Assembly (NCBI GenBank): GCA_903905685.1
Contig: CAIVHI010000053.1
Location: 1-11,276, forward strand
Length of the DNA stretch: 11,276 nt
Direction of reading: 5' to 3'
Source: an uncultured Bacteroidota bacterium
GTDB taxonomy: Bacteria > Bacteroidota > Bacteroidia > Chitinophagales > Chitinophagaceae
Shown: piece after piece, positions 1 to 7,124 of the stretch
Numbering within the stretch: the first letter of the stretch is position 1
Layout of the letters: each line of letters starts with the position of its first letter
Program-made: the position numbers and the translations under genes
The notes under the pieces: generated by a model
What the model was told of the DNA's origin: nothing
Seen by the model: the letters and a program-made list of their open reading frames with translations, nothing else
Database searches by the model: none

Positions 1-1380
1 GGCTACTTTGCGTTCCAATTCGGCATTCTGTACAGCCAGCAACTGCTGCTTCTCTTCTTCTTTGGCCAAGTTTTCTTCCGACAGATGCTGGATGGATTTT
101 ACCTGTGCCACCAACTTGGTTTGATTGTAACCATTGCGCCGTGCCAAGATGATGACGGCACTAAGCGGATACATATAATGGATGGCTATCCACATGGCTT
201 GCGACGACTTGAGCAGTACCATGACGTAGTTGTTGCCGGCCGGTGTGCGGTTGGTGTGGTAAGAATAGACGGCGACCAGGACGATGGAAATGGTGAAGGC
301 TACCACCATAATGAGCAAAGGCAATGCGCAAACAAATTTGATGGTTTTCGATTCCCAGCTTTTTTTATTCATTCCCTGAATCAGAAAGAAGAGGAATGCT
401 ACAAGCGCATATAAAATGGCAACCAATTCAATCGTGATGCCCAATGCGGGAAATGGGTGGCCGTTATTCACGATTTCGAAGGTGGGATACCATTTTACCG
501 CAAACGAGATGAAATATAACACCAATAAGCCTACCAGCATCCACAAGGTTGTCTTGGAGCGTTCCCGCCCTTGGAAAATCTTGAAGAAGAACATGCCGAG
601 AAACTCGAATCCGAAGACGAGTCCCCAAATGGTGAAGTCGTCGTTGTCTACCCAATGCGGTTTGCCGGCCAAGTAAAAAAATGCGAAGAACAGGCAGAAC
701 AGGGCGAAATAGAGGTTCTCGGTCTTTTCCCGATAAAACAGGAACAAGGTGAGGAATACGATGCCGAATGCCGCATAATACAGCCCATACCTAAAATCGG
801 TTTTCAATCCATCTTCAATCTCGCTTTTGGCCAATGCAATAGCGTCCGTCGTGCCGATGTTGATCTTGTCGATACCATACAGCGGGGTACCGGGTTGTGG
901 TAGGTAAATGACGGTGAGGGTGGCTTCGGTGTCGGAAAATGAAAAATAATCAACGTTGTCTACGTTCAAAAACCTTCTTTCATCGTCAGATTTCACAGTG
1001 AATTTACCGGTCCTTACTACGGTATCCTTATTGAGTAACAGTAGCCCCGAACCGTCCCAATTATAATGCACGCCATACACGTGATTCAAAAGCTGTGGTG
1101 CAAGCCGCAAGTGGGAGGTAAGCATCACGGTATCTATGTCGGTATACTTGAACGAGGTATCGAGTAGTCGCGTCTCAAACTTCACCGTTGTGCCCCCATG
1201 GCGCACTATTTTTACCTGCCACCAAAATTTGGACAGCGCGTTGAAATAGGCCACGGTGTCGCCCTTGGGTGGACGGGTGCCTATATAGTCAAGGGTGTCG
1301 GTGTGCGCCCGGGCGCTAGTGGCGAGGCATAGGAGTAGCGTGAAACTCAGGACCAAATGCCTTACAGCAGCGCAGCCCAA
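1..1380 (-). CDS. 7TM-DISM-type membrane sensor protein (C-terminus beyond the window)
   Basis: The reading frame is open on the minus strand and runs off the left edge, giving 460 residues. From the chosen start there is a signal peptide (about 1-24, ending SARA before HTD), then a roughly 170-residue beta-rich extracytoplasmic region. Seven hydrophobic helices span about 198-415, and a charged coiled coil follows (about 420-460, with LAVQNAELERKVA at the edge). This layout is that of 7TMR-DISM receptors, where the coiled coil normally leads into a histidine kinase, cyclase or SpoIIE phosphatase domain; here that output domain lies outside. The start is uncertain because the 5' part of the frame has no ATG. 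I chose TTG at 1380 because it gives a normal signal peptide with Arg/His before the hydrophobic core; TTG at 1416 and 1356 are alternatives. It follows the 141-residue membrane protein gene by under 50 nt, so co-transcription is likely. The ligand cannot be told. Confidence 0.8.
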   Translation of the reverse strand, partial: MGCAAVRHLVLSFTLLLCLATSARAHTDTLDYIGTRPPKGDTVAYFNALSKFWWQVKIVRHGGTTVKFETRLLDTSFKYTDIDTVMLTSHLRLAPQLLNHVYGVHYNWDGSGLLLLNKDTVVRTGKFTVKSDDERRFLNVDNVDYFSFSDTEATLTVIYLPQPGTPLYGIDKINIGTTDAIALAKSEIEDGLKTDFRYGLYYAAFGIVFLTLFLFYREKTENLYFALFCLFFAFFYLAGKPHWVDNDDFTIWGLVFGFEFLGMFFFKIFQGRERSKTTLWMLVGLLVLYFISFAVKWYPTFEIVNNGHPFPALGITIELVAILYALVAFLFFLIQGMNKKSWESKTIKFVCALPLLIMVVAFTISIVLVAVYSYHTNRTPAGNNYVMVLLKSSQAMWIAIHYMYPLSAVIILARRNGYNQTKLVAQVKSIQHLSEENLAKEEEKQQLLAVQNAELERKVA

Positions 1381-1426
1381 AAGCGGAAAAGTTGAGCGGA
1401 TTTTGGGGCTAGACAACGTGCTTTGA

Positions 1427-1852
1427 TTAAACGGTTTGGAATTTTATGAACCGATATTGCAGCACGCTGACTGCAAATTGGTAGCCCATTATGGCCGCAA
1501 ACAGCAGGAAATACCTTGTGTTGCCCTTTGCTTCCGCAAAACCTTCCACCAATGCAAAAACGACTAAAAGGGTCAGGAATGCGGCAAGGGCATAAAATTT
1601 TGGGTAGACGGGAGTCAAGGTCAGGGTTTCACCGTCGGCAACGCTAAAGTCTAACCTGGCAAATACGTTTTGCCCGAATTTTATTCCCACGGTATGTGTA
1701 CCGCTAGAGATTTCCAGCTCACGGATGCCGCCGGGATTCAAGCTACATGTGGCAGTATCGTCGAGTAAAATCTCGAAAGGTCGGCGGGTCTTCATGCCGT
1801 AAACACCCGAGTACCATCGATAGTCTTCGCGGGTTATGATGAGTTTAGTCAT
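1427..1852 (-). CDS. Small membrane protein with PEGA-like beta domain and two C-terminal helices
   Basis: This 141-residue protein has no signal peptide. Residues about 4-80 look like a compact beta-sandwich of the PEGA-like kind: PFEILLDD, then GGIRELEISSGTHTVGIKF, then a short DGE turn. Two hydrophobic segments follow at about 86-102 and 114-131. The ATG at 1852 overlaps the end of the upstream small ORF (stop at 1845-1847), and the stop lies about 47 nt before the start of the 7TM sensor gene, so it sits in the middle of a compact minus-strand operon. A near-match -7 element (TATATTTC) lies at 1895-1902. The function is unknown. Inference: an envelope accessory of the sensor, or simply a neighbour. 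The frame is well supported by residue composition and gene packing, but I recognise no named family. Confidence 0.7.
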   Translation of the reverse strand: MTKLIITREDYRWYSGVYGMKTRRPFEILLDDTATCSLNPGGIRELEISSGTHTVGIKFGQNVFARLDFSVADGETLTLTPVYPKFYALAAFLTLLVVFALVEGFAEAKGNTRYFLLFAAIMGYQFAVSVLQYRFIKFQTV

Positions 1853-2003
1853 GTTTTACGGGTAGATTTGAAGTTTGGATTTCGGAAAACGCCGGAAATA
1901 TACCGATATCTTGAAGCACATGCTCCAGAGACGTCGTGTCTCCACTTTCATGCAAATCTACTCTAAAATTTGTGTTACGTTCCAAAACAGGGTGGAGTTT
2001 CAT
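1845..2003 (-). CDS. Possible 52-residue small protein
   Basis: The ORF starts at ATG 2003 and ends with TAA at 1845-1847, overlapping the ATG of the next gene (1850-1852) by 8 nt. That arrangement is typical of translational coupling. The product is soluble and mixed-charge (begins MKLHPVLERN, contains LEHVLQDIGIFPAF), with no signal peptide or membrane segment. An imperfect -7 element (TCACTTTG, one mismatch to TAnnTTTG) lies at 2019-2026, 15 nt before the ATG. No family is recognised. The overlap and the position between a terminator-like hairpin and the next gene argue for a real first gene of the operon. Its short length means chance cannot be excluded. Confidence 0.35.
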   Translation of the reverse strand: MKLHPVLERNTNFRVDLHESGDTTSLEHVLQDIGIFPAFSEIQTSNLPVKHD

Positions 2004-2032
2004 GGAATGTGATCGGTACAAAGTGAGGGAGG

Positions 2033-2087
2033 TTCCAAATGAATCGGCCCCGCAAGACAGTAACTTGCGGGGCCGATTCATTTGGAA
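2033..2087 (-). terminator. Perfect 24-bp inverted repeat, likely terminator of the BIG-repeat lipoprotein gene
   Basis: Arms 2033-2056 and 2064-2087 are exactly complementary over 24 bp around a 7-nt loop (2057-2063). The core is GC-rich (CGGCCCCGCAAG/CTTGCGGGGCCG) and the base is AT-rich. It starts 5 nt past the stop of the lipoprotein gene (2093-2095), where a rho-independent terminator belongs. There is no T-run after the hairpin on the minus strand, so it may instead act as an mRNA 3'-end stabiliser. It also separates the lipoprotein gene from the downstream sensor operon. Confidence 0.7.
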
Positions 2088-2092
2088 TTCAA

Positions 2093-3586
2093 TTAAAGCG
2101 TTACGGTGACGGTCATTGTAACCTGTACCGAGCCATCGCAAACCGTAATGGTCGCAGTGCCTGGTCCTACAGCGGTAACGAAACCGGTTGACGAGTCTAC
2201 CGTGCAGACGGTCATGGAGTTGCTGCAATAGTGCAGCGTTGCACCACTCACGGCACCACCTGTTGAGTTTACAGCCGTTGCGTTGATTTGGTAAGTTCCT
2301 CCACTAGTGAGGCTCAAAGAAGTGGTTGCGGGCACGCCCGTAATATTGGTGACGCCTGCATCGGTAGTGCCACAGCTACAGTCGCTCACGCTTAGGAGGC
2401 CCACGCCGGGAGAAATGCCCGCAGATGCCGGCATTGCCATTACAAACGACGACATGCCTACAGTTGCTGTAGATTTCATCGTGATTTTACCTGTCGCATC
2501 AACTGTGGCGATTCCGAAGAGGGAGTCTACTGCGGGAATGCCGAATGATGGGATTTGCCAAGTGATGCCGGAGTAGGTAATTGGAGTGAGTGCCAAACTA
2601 CTGTGGTCAACTTTGTAGGCACTGGCAGTGAATTGGAATGTGGCACCGGGTGCTACGCTTGCCCAAATGGGGGAGACGATGATGGTCGTGTCGGGCAATA
2701 CGTCTACTTCAGCTTGGCCTGTGATGCCGCTAGCCGTGGCTGTGATGACGGCCTTGCCGAGCGCAACTGCCGTTACAGTACCGGATTGGTCTACAGTAGC
2801 CACGGCACTGTTTTGCGATGCCCACGTGAAAGAGCCTGACACCGCGTTTCCATTGGCATCATATGCTTTTGCAGAGAACGATTTAGTGCCGCCGCGGAAC
2901 ATTTCTGCTGTTGCAGGAGTAACCGCAACTCTCGATATTGGCAGCGACGCGGGGGAGTTGCCTACCACCAAAACCGGTACCGATACTTGGGGGGTGCCCG
3001 ATAATCCGCTCGCAGTTACGGTTATGACACATTGGCCGGCTTTGTTGAAGGTGATATTGCCGCTGCCATCAACCGATGCTACAGATGCATCGCTCGAAGT
3101 ATAGCTGTAGCCTGTCGTGCCGATGCCGAGATATACGGGCGAAAGTTGGATGGTGCCGGCGTTGGTAGACCAAATTACGGCTGACGGAACCACAGTGAAT
3201 ATGCCCGCAGTGTAAACGCCTATTGGCACCGATGCAGAAAAAGTCTGTCCGCCTACATTTGCAGTCGCGGTAATGACACCGTAACCTACGCCATTGGCAG
3301 TAAAGTTACTACCGGTGAAACTACCGATGGAGCTTCCGCCGGCCCCGGCTACTGACCATGACACGTTTGAAGGGGACGTGGTGTTGCCGTTCTTGTCTAC
3401 GAGCAAAGCTGAATACGAAAGACTGCCCCCGGGCGCCAAGGTTTGAGCTCCGGTCTGGATGGTGAGAGCGACCGCGTTGTTAGTGTTTGTGGTACTGGAG
3501 CTGGAGCTTTTACTGCAGCCCTGCCAAATCAAGGATGCGCAAGCCAATATTGCGGCAGTGCAACAAATGTTTAATGTATTTTTCAT
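2093..3586 (-). CDS. Surface lipoprotein with about five bacterial Ig-like (BIG2-type) domains
   Basis: The product is 497 residues. The N-terminus MKNTLNICCTAAILACASL followed by IWQGC-SKSSSS is a lipoprotein signal: a hydrophobic core, then a likely lipidated Cys24, then a Ser/Thr/Asn linker. The ATG at 3586 was preferred to an upstream start at 3637 because the extra residues would spoil the signal peptide. Five Ig-like units follow at about 38-125, 126-209, 210-298, 299-402 and 413-497. The BIG2 signature is clear in several: a WxSxNxxVATVDxxGxVTAVxxGxAxITAT pattern at about 255-285 and TVDSSTGFVTAVGPGTATITV near 462-482. Such domains form rigid stalks for adhesion or display on the cell surface. 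No catalytic or anchoring domain is seen beyond the lipid. The last two units contain paired cysteines (403, 405, 454, 461, 483). A perfect hairpin follows the gene. The ligand is unknown. Confidence 0.85.
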   Translation of the reverse strand: MKNTLNICCTAAILACASLIWQGCSKSSSSSTTNTNNAVALTIQTGAQTLAPGGSLSYSALLVDKNGNTTSPSNVSWSVAGAGGSSIGSFTGSNFTANGVGYGVITATANVGGQTFSASVPIGVYTAGIFTVVPSAVIWSTNAGTIQLSPVYLGIGTTGYSYTSSDASVASVDGSGNITFNKAGQCVITVTASGLSGTPQVSVPVLVVGNSPASLPISRVAVTPATAEMFRGGTKSFSAKAYDANGNAVSGSFTWASQNSAVATVDQSGTVTAVALGKAVITATASGITGQAEVDVLPDTTIIVSPIWASVAPGATFQFTASAYKVDHSSLALTPITYSGITWQIPSFGIPAVDSLFGIATVDATGKITMKSTATVGMSSFVMAMPASAGISPGVGLLSVSDCSCGTTDAGVTNITGVPATTSLSLTSGGTYQINATAVNSTGGAVSGATLHYCSNSMTVCTVDSSTGFVTAVGPGTATITVCDGSVQVTMTVTVTL

Positions 3587-3605
3587 TGTCGATTCTTTTA
3601 TTTTG

Positions 3606-3613
3606 CAATAATA
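3606..3613 (-). promoter_or_regulatory. Possible -7 element of the lipoprotein gene
   Basis: On the minus strand this reads TATTATTG, a 7 of 8 match to TAnnTTTG, with 19 nt between it and the ATG at 3586. No convincing -33 TTG is seen at the usual spacing, so this is weak. Confidence 0.3.
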
Positions 3614-3663
3614 GGGAAATCCCCAATTGACCGGCATCGAAATCCGCTATGTTAACATTATTT

Positions 3664-3708
3664 TTGAAAATGGGTAAAAGCTTAAGATTTTAACCATTTT
3701 CAATTTTT
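3664..3708. terminator. Hairpin flanked by T-runs, probable (bidirectional) terminator
   Basis: Arms TTGAAAATGG (3664-3673) and CCATTTTCAA (3694-3703) pair perfectly. After one G.A mismatch a further five A-T pairs lead to an 8-nt loop. On the plus strand TTTTT follows (3704-3708, the GC-poor right side). On the minus strand the tail is A-rich with few Us. No plus-strand gene lies upstream, so its most natural role is to end minus-strand transcripts from the cyclase region before the lipoprotein promoter, despite the weaker U-tract on that side. Confidence 0.45.
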
Positions 3709-4118
3709 GCAAGGAGTAGGCAGTGCCTCCCATCGCTGTCGACGGCCCGATTCCACTGCACTTGCAACCATCCATGAATTTGCTCGTCAATATGGCTTTG
3801 CCTACATGATGCAATGAAAATCCCGTTTCTTGCCACCGAATAGACTTGAACTGCCTGTCCATTAATTTTGCTTTCCAATGGAACAGTCGGCGCGGAGCCG
3901 ATGCGTTTCCCGTAATTCGATCGTGTATGGCAAAAAGTTTCGGTAGGCTTTGTGGTCGCATTTGAAGCGGCATGAACTCCACTACAGACAAAGGGCTGTA
4001 GGAGTGGAATTTGACATGTACGTGTCGTGTGGGCGACCCACCGCAATGTTGATGGCAGGCTGGCCAATTTGAAGAAAACAAAAAACCTTGGACAATACCC
4101 GCTAAACCGCGCCGTCAA
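3690..4118 (-). other. Stretch with no clear gene; possible decayed coding region
   Basis: Between the cyclase and the lipoprotein gene there are about 430 bases without a convincing gene. The minus-strand frame ending with TAA at 3690-3692 is open throughout but has no ATG (only TTG starts). Its 3' half reads like protein, for example INGQAVQVYSVARNG followed by HGWLQVQWN, which loosely recalls a bacterial SH3-type beta domain. The second minus-strand frame is also open (3647-4081) and does not read as clearly. The plus strand offers nothing. My reading is a possible degraded or unusual small gene downstream of the cyclase. The SH3 resemblance is only an impression. Confidence 0.2.
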
Positions 4119-4127
4119 CCAGATACA

Positions 4128-5075
4128 TCAACAATTCGCCCTTGTTTTGGCCTCCACCTTGCCCCTGCAAGTGCAGTGATACAGGTGTTTCACCGCCTCA
4201 TAAGTGGTTTCAGATATGTTGATGCGCCCCGTCATGCCCGAGCTCTCCATACGTGACGCAATGTTTACGGTGTCGCCCCAAATATCGTAAGCAAATTTGC
4301 GCTTGCCTACAATGCCGGCTATTACGTGGCCGGTATGTAGGCCAATTTTGATTTCAAAACGGTCCTTGCCCTCGGCTTCCCGCAATGCGTTATATTCTTC
4401 TATGAAAGTCAATATTTCCATAACTGCAGCCACAGCGTCGGCGGCGTGTGTCGCCGACGGCTCCGGAAGGCCGGCAACGGCCATATAGCTGTCGCCAATG
4501 GTCTTTATTTTCTCGATGCCGAATTTCGACATGATGTCGTCGAAACGGCTGAAGCAGTGGTTGAGCTCGGCCACCAATTCGGTTGGCGAAAGTCGTTCGG
4601 CAATCTTGGTGAATCCGCGGAAGTCGGTGAAGATGACGGTCACACTTTCATACAGGCGGGCAGGAGATTGGCCGTCTTGTTTCAGCTCCTGTGCCACTTT
4701 ATAGGGTAAGATGTTCAGCAGTAATTCATCTGACCGTTTGAATTGCTTTTGAATCATTTTATCGCTACGAATGCTTACTTTCCATAATAACTCTTCACTG
4801 CGGCGATACTTTTCTTCCAGCTCCTCCAGTTCAAGTGCCAAGCGGTCGTCGCCTGCCTGCTTTTGTCGATTTAGGGTGTTTTCGAAATTCCTCTCGGCTT
4901 CTGCCAGTTGGGCACGGGCAGCATGTAGCTCTACAGCTAGCACTTGGGCCTTATCGGCTTCGTTTTTCCATTTTACGGCCTTGCCTGCAATCTTTTTATA
5001 AGACGCGGTAAGTCCCGCCATTGCCGATGCAAGGAGGATAATAACACCAAGAAGTATGAAAAGCGGCAGGTTCAT
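4128..5075 (-). CDS. Class III adenylate cyclase, membrane-anchored, C-terminus frameshifted
   Basis: The product is 315 residues and makes cAMP from ATP. It has an N-terminal membrane helix (about 4-22), a long coiled coil (about 35-118), the LLNILPYKVAQEL linker typical of cyclases (119-131), and a catalytic domain (about 140-310). Metal-binding aspartates are D151 (FTDFRGF) and D195 (KTIGDSYM). Adenine-specifying K191 and D264 (YDIWGD) are both present, which supports ATP over GTP. N271 and R275 (TVNIASRM) complete the site. After RGKVEAK (K310) the frame ends as TRANC-stop. If one base is restored in the run at 4145-4148, the product instead ends NKGELLMYLVDGAV with a stop at 4102-4104, the usual ending for this family. 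So this is a 1-nt deletion or a sequencing error, and the intended gene is probably 4102-5075. The catalytic residues are unaffected. It is divergent from comM. No upstream sensor domain is seen. Confidence 0.9.
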   Translation of the reverse strand: MNLPLFILLGVIILLASAMAGLTASYKKIAGKAVKWKNEADKAQVLAVELHAARAQLAEAERNFENTLNRQKQAGDDRLALELEELEEKYRRSEELLWKVSIRSDKMIQKQFKRSDELLLNILPYKVAQELKQDGQSPARLYESVTVIFTDFRGFTKIAERLSPTELVAELNHCFSRFDDIMSKFGIEKIKTIGDSYMAVAGLPEPSATHAADAVAAVMEILTFIEEYNALREAEGKDRFEIKIGLHTGHVIAGIVGKRKFAYDIWGDTVNIASRMESSGMTGRINISETTYEAVKHLYHCTCRGKVEAKTRANC

Positions 5076-5111
5076 TGGCGCGTATCGGGTGCCTAATCAG
5101 CACTCTATATC

Positions 5112-5133
5112 ATGGTTTCTTTAAAAAAACCAT
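5112..5133. repeat. Short inverted repeat in the cyclase/comM divergent intergenic region
   Basis: ATGGTTT (5112-5118) and AAACCAT (5127-5133) are complementary around an A/T-rich centre. The repeat lies 37 nt upstream of the cyclase ATG and about 100 nt before the comM promoter element. It could be an operator or an mRNA leader hairpin for the cyclase gene. No known regulator site is recognised. Confidence 0.3.
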
Positions 5134-5232
5134 AAAATTAATTCATAAACCCGAAAGTTTCCAAAGGGAAGTCAAATTATTAGCCTTCAATGGGCCGCTA
5201 ACGTGGTTCCTACGGGGTATTGCAGGTTGCCT

Positions 5233-5240
5233 TATTTTTG
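5233..5240 (+). promoter_or_regulatory. Bacteroidota -7 promoter element of comM
   Basis: TATTTTTG matches TAnnTTTG exactly and ends 17 nt before the chosen ATG (5258), giving a leader of roughly 10 nt. It supports 5258 rather than an upstream start. A clear -33 TTTG is not seen. Confidence 0.55.
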
Positions 5241-5257
5241 CAGTCAATCGGGGAATT

Positions 5258-6802
5258 ATGTTGGTGAAAGTGTTTGGCAGTGCGGTATACGGGGTTGATG
5301 CAATCACCATAACTATAGAAGTGGACACTCCCTCCGGGCCCATCGGCATCAACATTGTGGGCCTGCCCGACAATGCTGTGAAGGAGAGTATAGACCGCGT
5401 ATTTTCGGCGGTATTGAACAACGGGTTCGAACGCCCGCGAGGCCGAGTGGTCATCAACATGGCACCCGCCGACATCAAGAAAGCGGGAGCCGCATACGAC
5501 TTGCCCATTGCCATGGGCATTCTCGCCGCCACGGGGCAAATCTCCGCCACCATGCTGCATGAATTCGTGATTATGGGCGAACTTTCTCTTGATGGCAGCA
5601 TCAAGCCCATAAAGGGCGCATTGCCCATTGCCATCCAGAGTCGTGCCGAAAAATTTCGAGGATTGATTCTCCCCAAGGAGAACGCCCGAGAGGCCGGTTT
5701 GGTGAACAACTTGGAGGTATATGGGGTAGAGAAGATATCGGAATTGGTTGGATTCCTAAACGGCACTGCGGAGCTCACGCCGGTGAAAGTGAACACTCGA
5801 GACGAGTTCTTCGATGCGCAAACCCACCACGATTTCGACTTTAGCGATGTGAAGGGGCAGGAAAACGTGAAGCGGGCTTTGGAGATAGCGGCGGCAGGTG
5901 GCCACAATGCCATCCTCATTGGGCCGCCGGGAGCGGGTAAAACCATGCTCGCCAAGCGGTTGCCCACCATCCTGCCTCCGCTCAGTTTGCAGGAGGCGTT
6001 GGAGACCACCAAGATACATTCGGTAGCCGGCAAGCTGCCTGCCAATACCTCGCTCATCTCGCAACGCCCATTCCGGTCGCCCCACCATACCGTGAGCGAC
6101 GTGGCCCTCGTGGGCGGCGGCGGCAATCCACAACCGGGCGAAATATCTTTAGCACACAACGGGGTATTGTTCCTGGACGAACTGCCCGAGTTTAAGCGCG
6201 GGGTACTTGAAGTGATGCGGCAACCCATGGAAGAGCGGCGCGTGACCATCTCGCGGGCGCGCATGAGCATAGACTACCCGGCCAATTTCGTACTCATTGC
6301 CGCCATGAACCCCTGTTCGTGCGGCTTCTTCAACCACCCCACCAAGGAGTGCACCTGCTCGCCCATGATGGTGCAGAAGTACCTCAACAAAATATCGGGT
6401 CCGCTGCTCGACCGTATCGACCTGCATGTGGAAATCACGCCGGTGTCTTTCAATGAGATGGCCGACGTCAGGATGTCGGAAGGCAGCGCGACGGTGAGAG
6501 ACCGGGTGATAGCGGCGCGGGAGATACAGACCACCCGTTATGCCGAGTTTCCGGGCGTATATGCCAATGCACAGATGTCGAGCAAGATGCTGAAAGACAT
6601 CTGCGCCATCTCTTCCGTAGGACAAAACCTGCTGAAAACCGCGATGGAGCGCCTCAACCTCTCGGCCCGCGCCTACGACCGCATCCTGAAAGTGTCTCGC
6701 ACCATAGCCGATCTGGCCGCCAGCGAAGACATCCGCCCCGAGCACCTCGCCGAGGCCATACAGTACCGCAGTTTGGATAGGGAAAAGTGGGGGACGGGGT
6801 AG
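5258..6802 (+). CDS. comM: YifB/ComM family Mg-chelatase-like AAA+ ATPase
   Basis: The product is 514 residues, full length for the family. ComM is a hexameric branch-migration helicase that helps integrate incoming DNA during natural transformation in studied proteobacteria; many non-competent bacteria also carry it. Domains in order: an N-terminal ChlI/Lon-like domain (about 20-141, with VGLPDNAVKES), the AAA+ module, and a C-terminal helical domain (about 412-508). Walker A is GPPGAGKT (222-229), Walker B is LFLDELP (304-310), and the arginine of GPLLDRIDLH is R386. Four cysteines (353, 355, 365, 367) form the characteristic CSC...CTC pair. The ATG at 5258 gives the canonical start MLVKVFGSAVYGV. 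The frame stays open upstream to 5075, but that part is non-homologous and contains the promoter element. It is transcribed away from the cyclase and appears monocistronic. It marks the left border of the accessory patch. Confidence 0.95.
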   Translation: MLVKVFGSAVYGVDAITITIEVDTPSGPIGINIVGLPDNAVKESIDRVFSAVLNNGFERPRGRVVINMAPADIKKAGAAYDLPIAMGILAATGQISATMLHEFVIMGELSLDGSIKPIKGALPIAIQSRAEKFRGLILPKENAREAGLVNNLEVYGVEKISELVGFLNGTAELTPVKVNTRDEFFDAQTHHDFDFSDVKGQENVKRALEIAAAGGHNAILIGPPGAGKTMLAKRLPTILPPLSLQEALETTKIHSVAGKLPANTSLISQRPFRSPHHTVSDVALVGGGGNPQPGEISLAHNGVLFLDELPEFKRGVLEVMRQPMEERRVTISRARMSIDYPANFVLIAAMNPCSCGFFNHPTKECTCSPMMVQKYLNKISGPLLDRIDLHVEITPVSFNEMADVRMSEGSATVRDRVIAAREIQTTRYAEFPGVYANAQMSSKMLKDICAISSVGQNLLKTAMERLNLSARAYDRILKVSRTIADLAASEDIRPEHLAEAIQYRSLDREKWGTG

Positions 6803-7124
6803 AGATTCGCTGTGTTGCAATTGAAGTTTGAAGAATTCAGTGTTTTGAGGACACCCAAAGGATTGGCTAACCAATCACCTCCTGAATCAGTTGGTTATGT
6901 ATGGCATGAATCTGGAAAGCAAATACAGAAAATAAATAAAAATTGCATGTGTTTCTTTGAAGCCAGAGCCTTGGCTACGCGACTCGGTGCGGAGCCAAAA
7001 CCTCAAAACGCAAAAGAGTCGGCAAACGAAGATGATAATCATGCAACTTTAGCTCAGAGGTATGAAGGAGATTTGGTAGAAGCTGCCATTGGTGTCCTGC
7101 ATGGGGCAATGAAAGCGTCCATCA
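6803..7124. other. Gene-free stretch between comM and the hsdM remnant
   Basis: About 320 bases hold no recognisable gene. One plus-strand frame is open (6812-7201), but its residues match no family I know and it runs into the hsdM remnant in the wrong frame. A small hairpin GATTGG-CTAA-CCAATC lies at 6861-6876, and an alternative partner TTGGTT at 6891-6896 could pair with AACCAA (6869-6874). Neither has a T-run. The stretch probably includes the breakpoint at which the 5' part of hsdM was lost. Confidence 0.5.

Noticed and set aside
85..903. Several plus-strand open frames at the left end
   Set aside because: They are antisense to the 7TM sensor frame, which reads as a clean membrane protein throughout.
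2307..3104. Plus-strand frames opposite the Ig-repeat lipoprotein
   Set aside because: Shadows of a repetitive, Ala/Thr/Val-rich coding strand.
5075..5257. Extended N-terminus for comM
   Set aside because: The extra 61 residues are not found in the family and would contain the promoter element; MLVKVFGSAV at 5258 is the canonical start.
5143..6270. Long minus-strand open frame of 375 residues
   Set aside because: It lies opposite comM, which has all family motifs; the composition is that of an antisense shadow.
6149..6874. Minus-strand open frame of 241 residues, rich in His, Arg and Gly
   Set aside because: Antisense shadow of the 3' part of comM, with no family features.
6861..6896. GATTGG/CCAATC hairpin with an alternative AACCAA/TTGGTT pairing, attenuator-like
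   Set aside because: Short stems, no T-run, no leader peptide and no intact gene just downstream.
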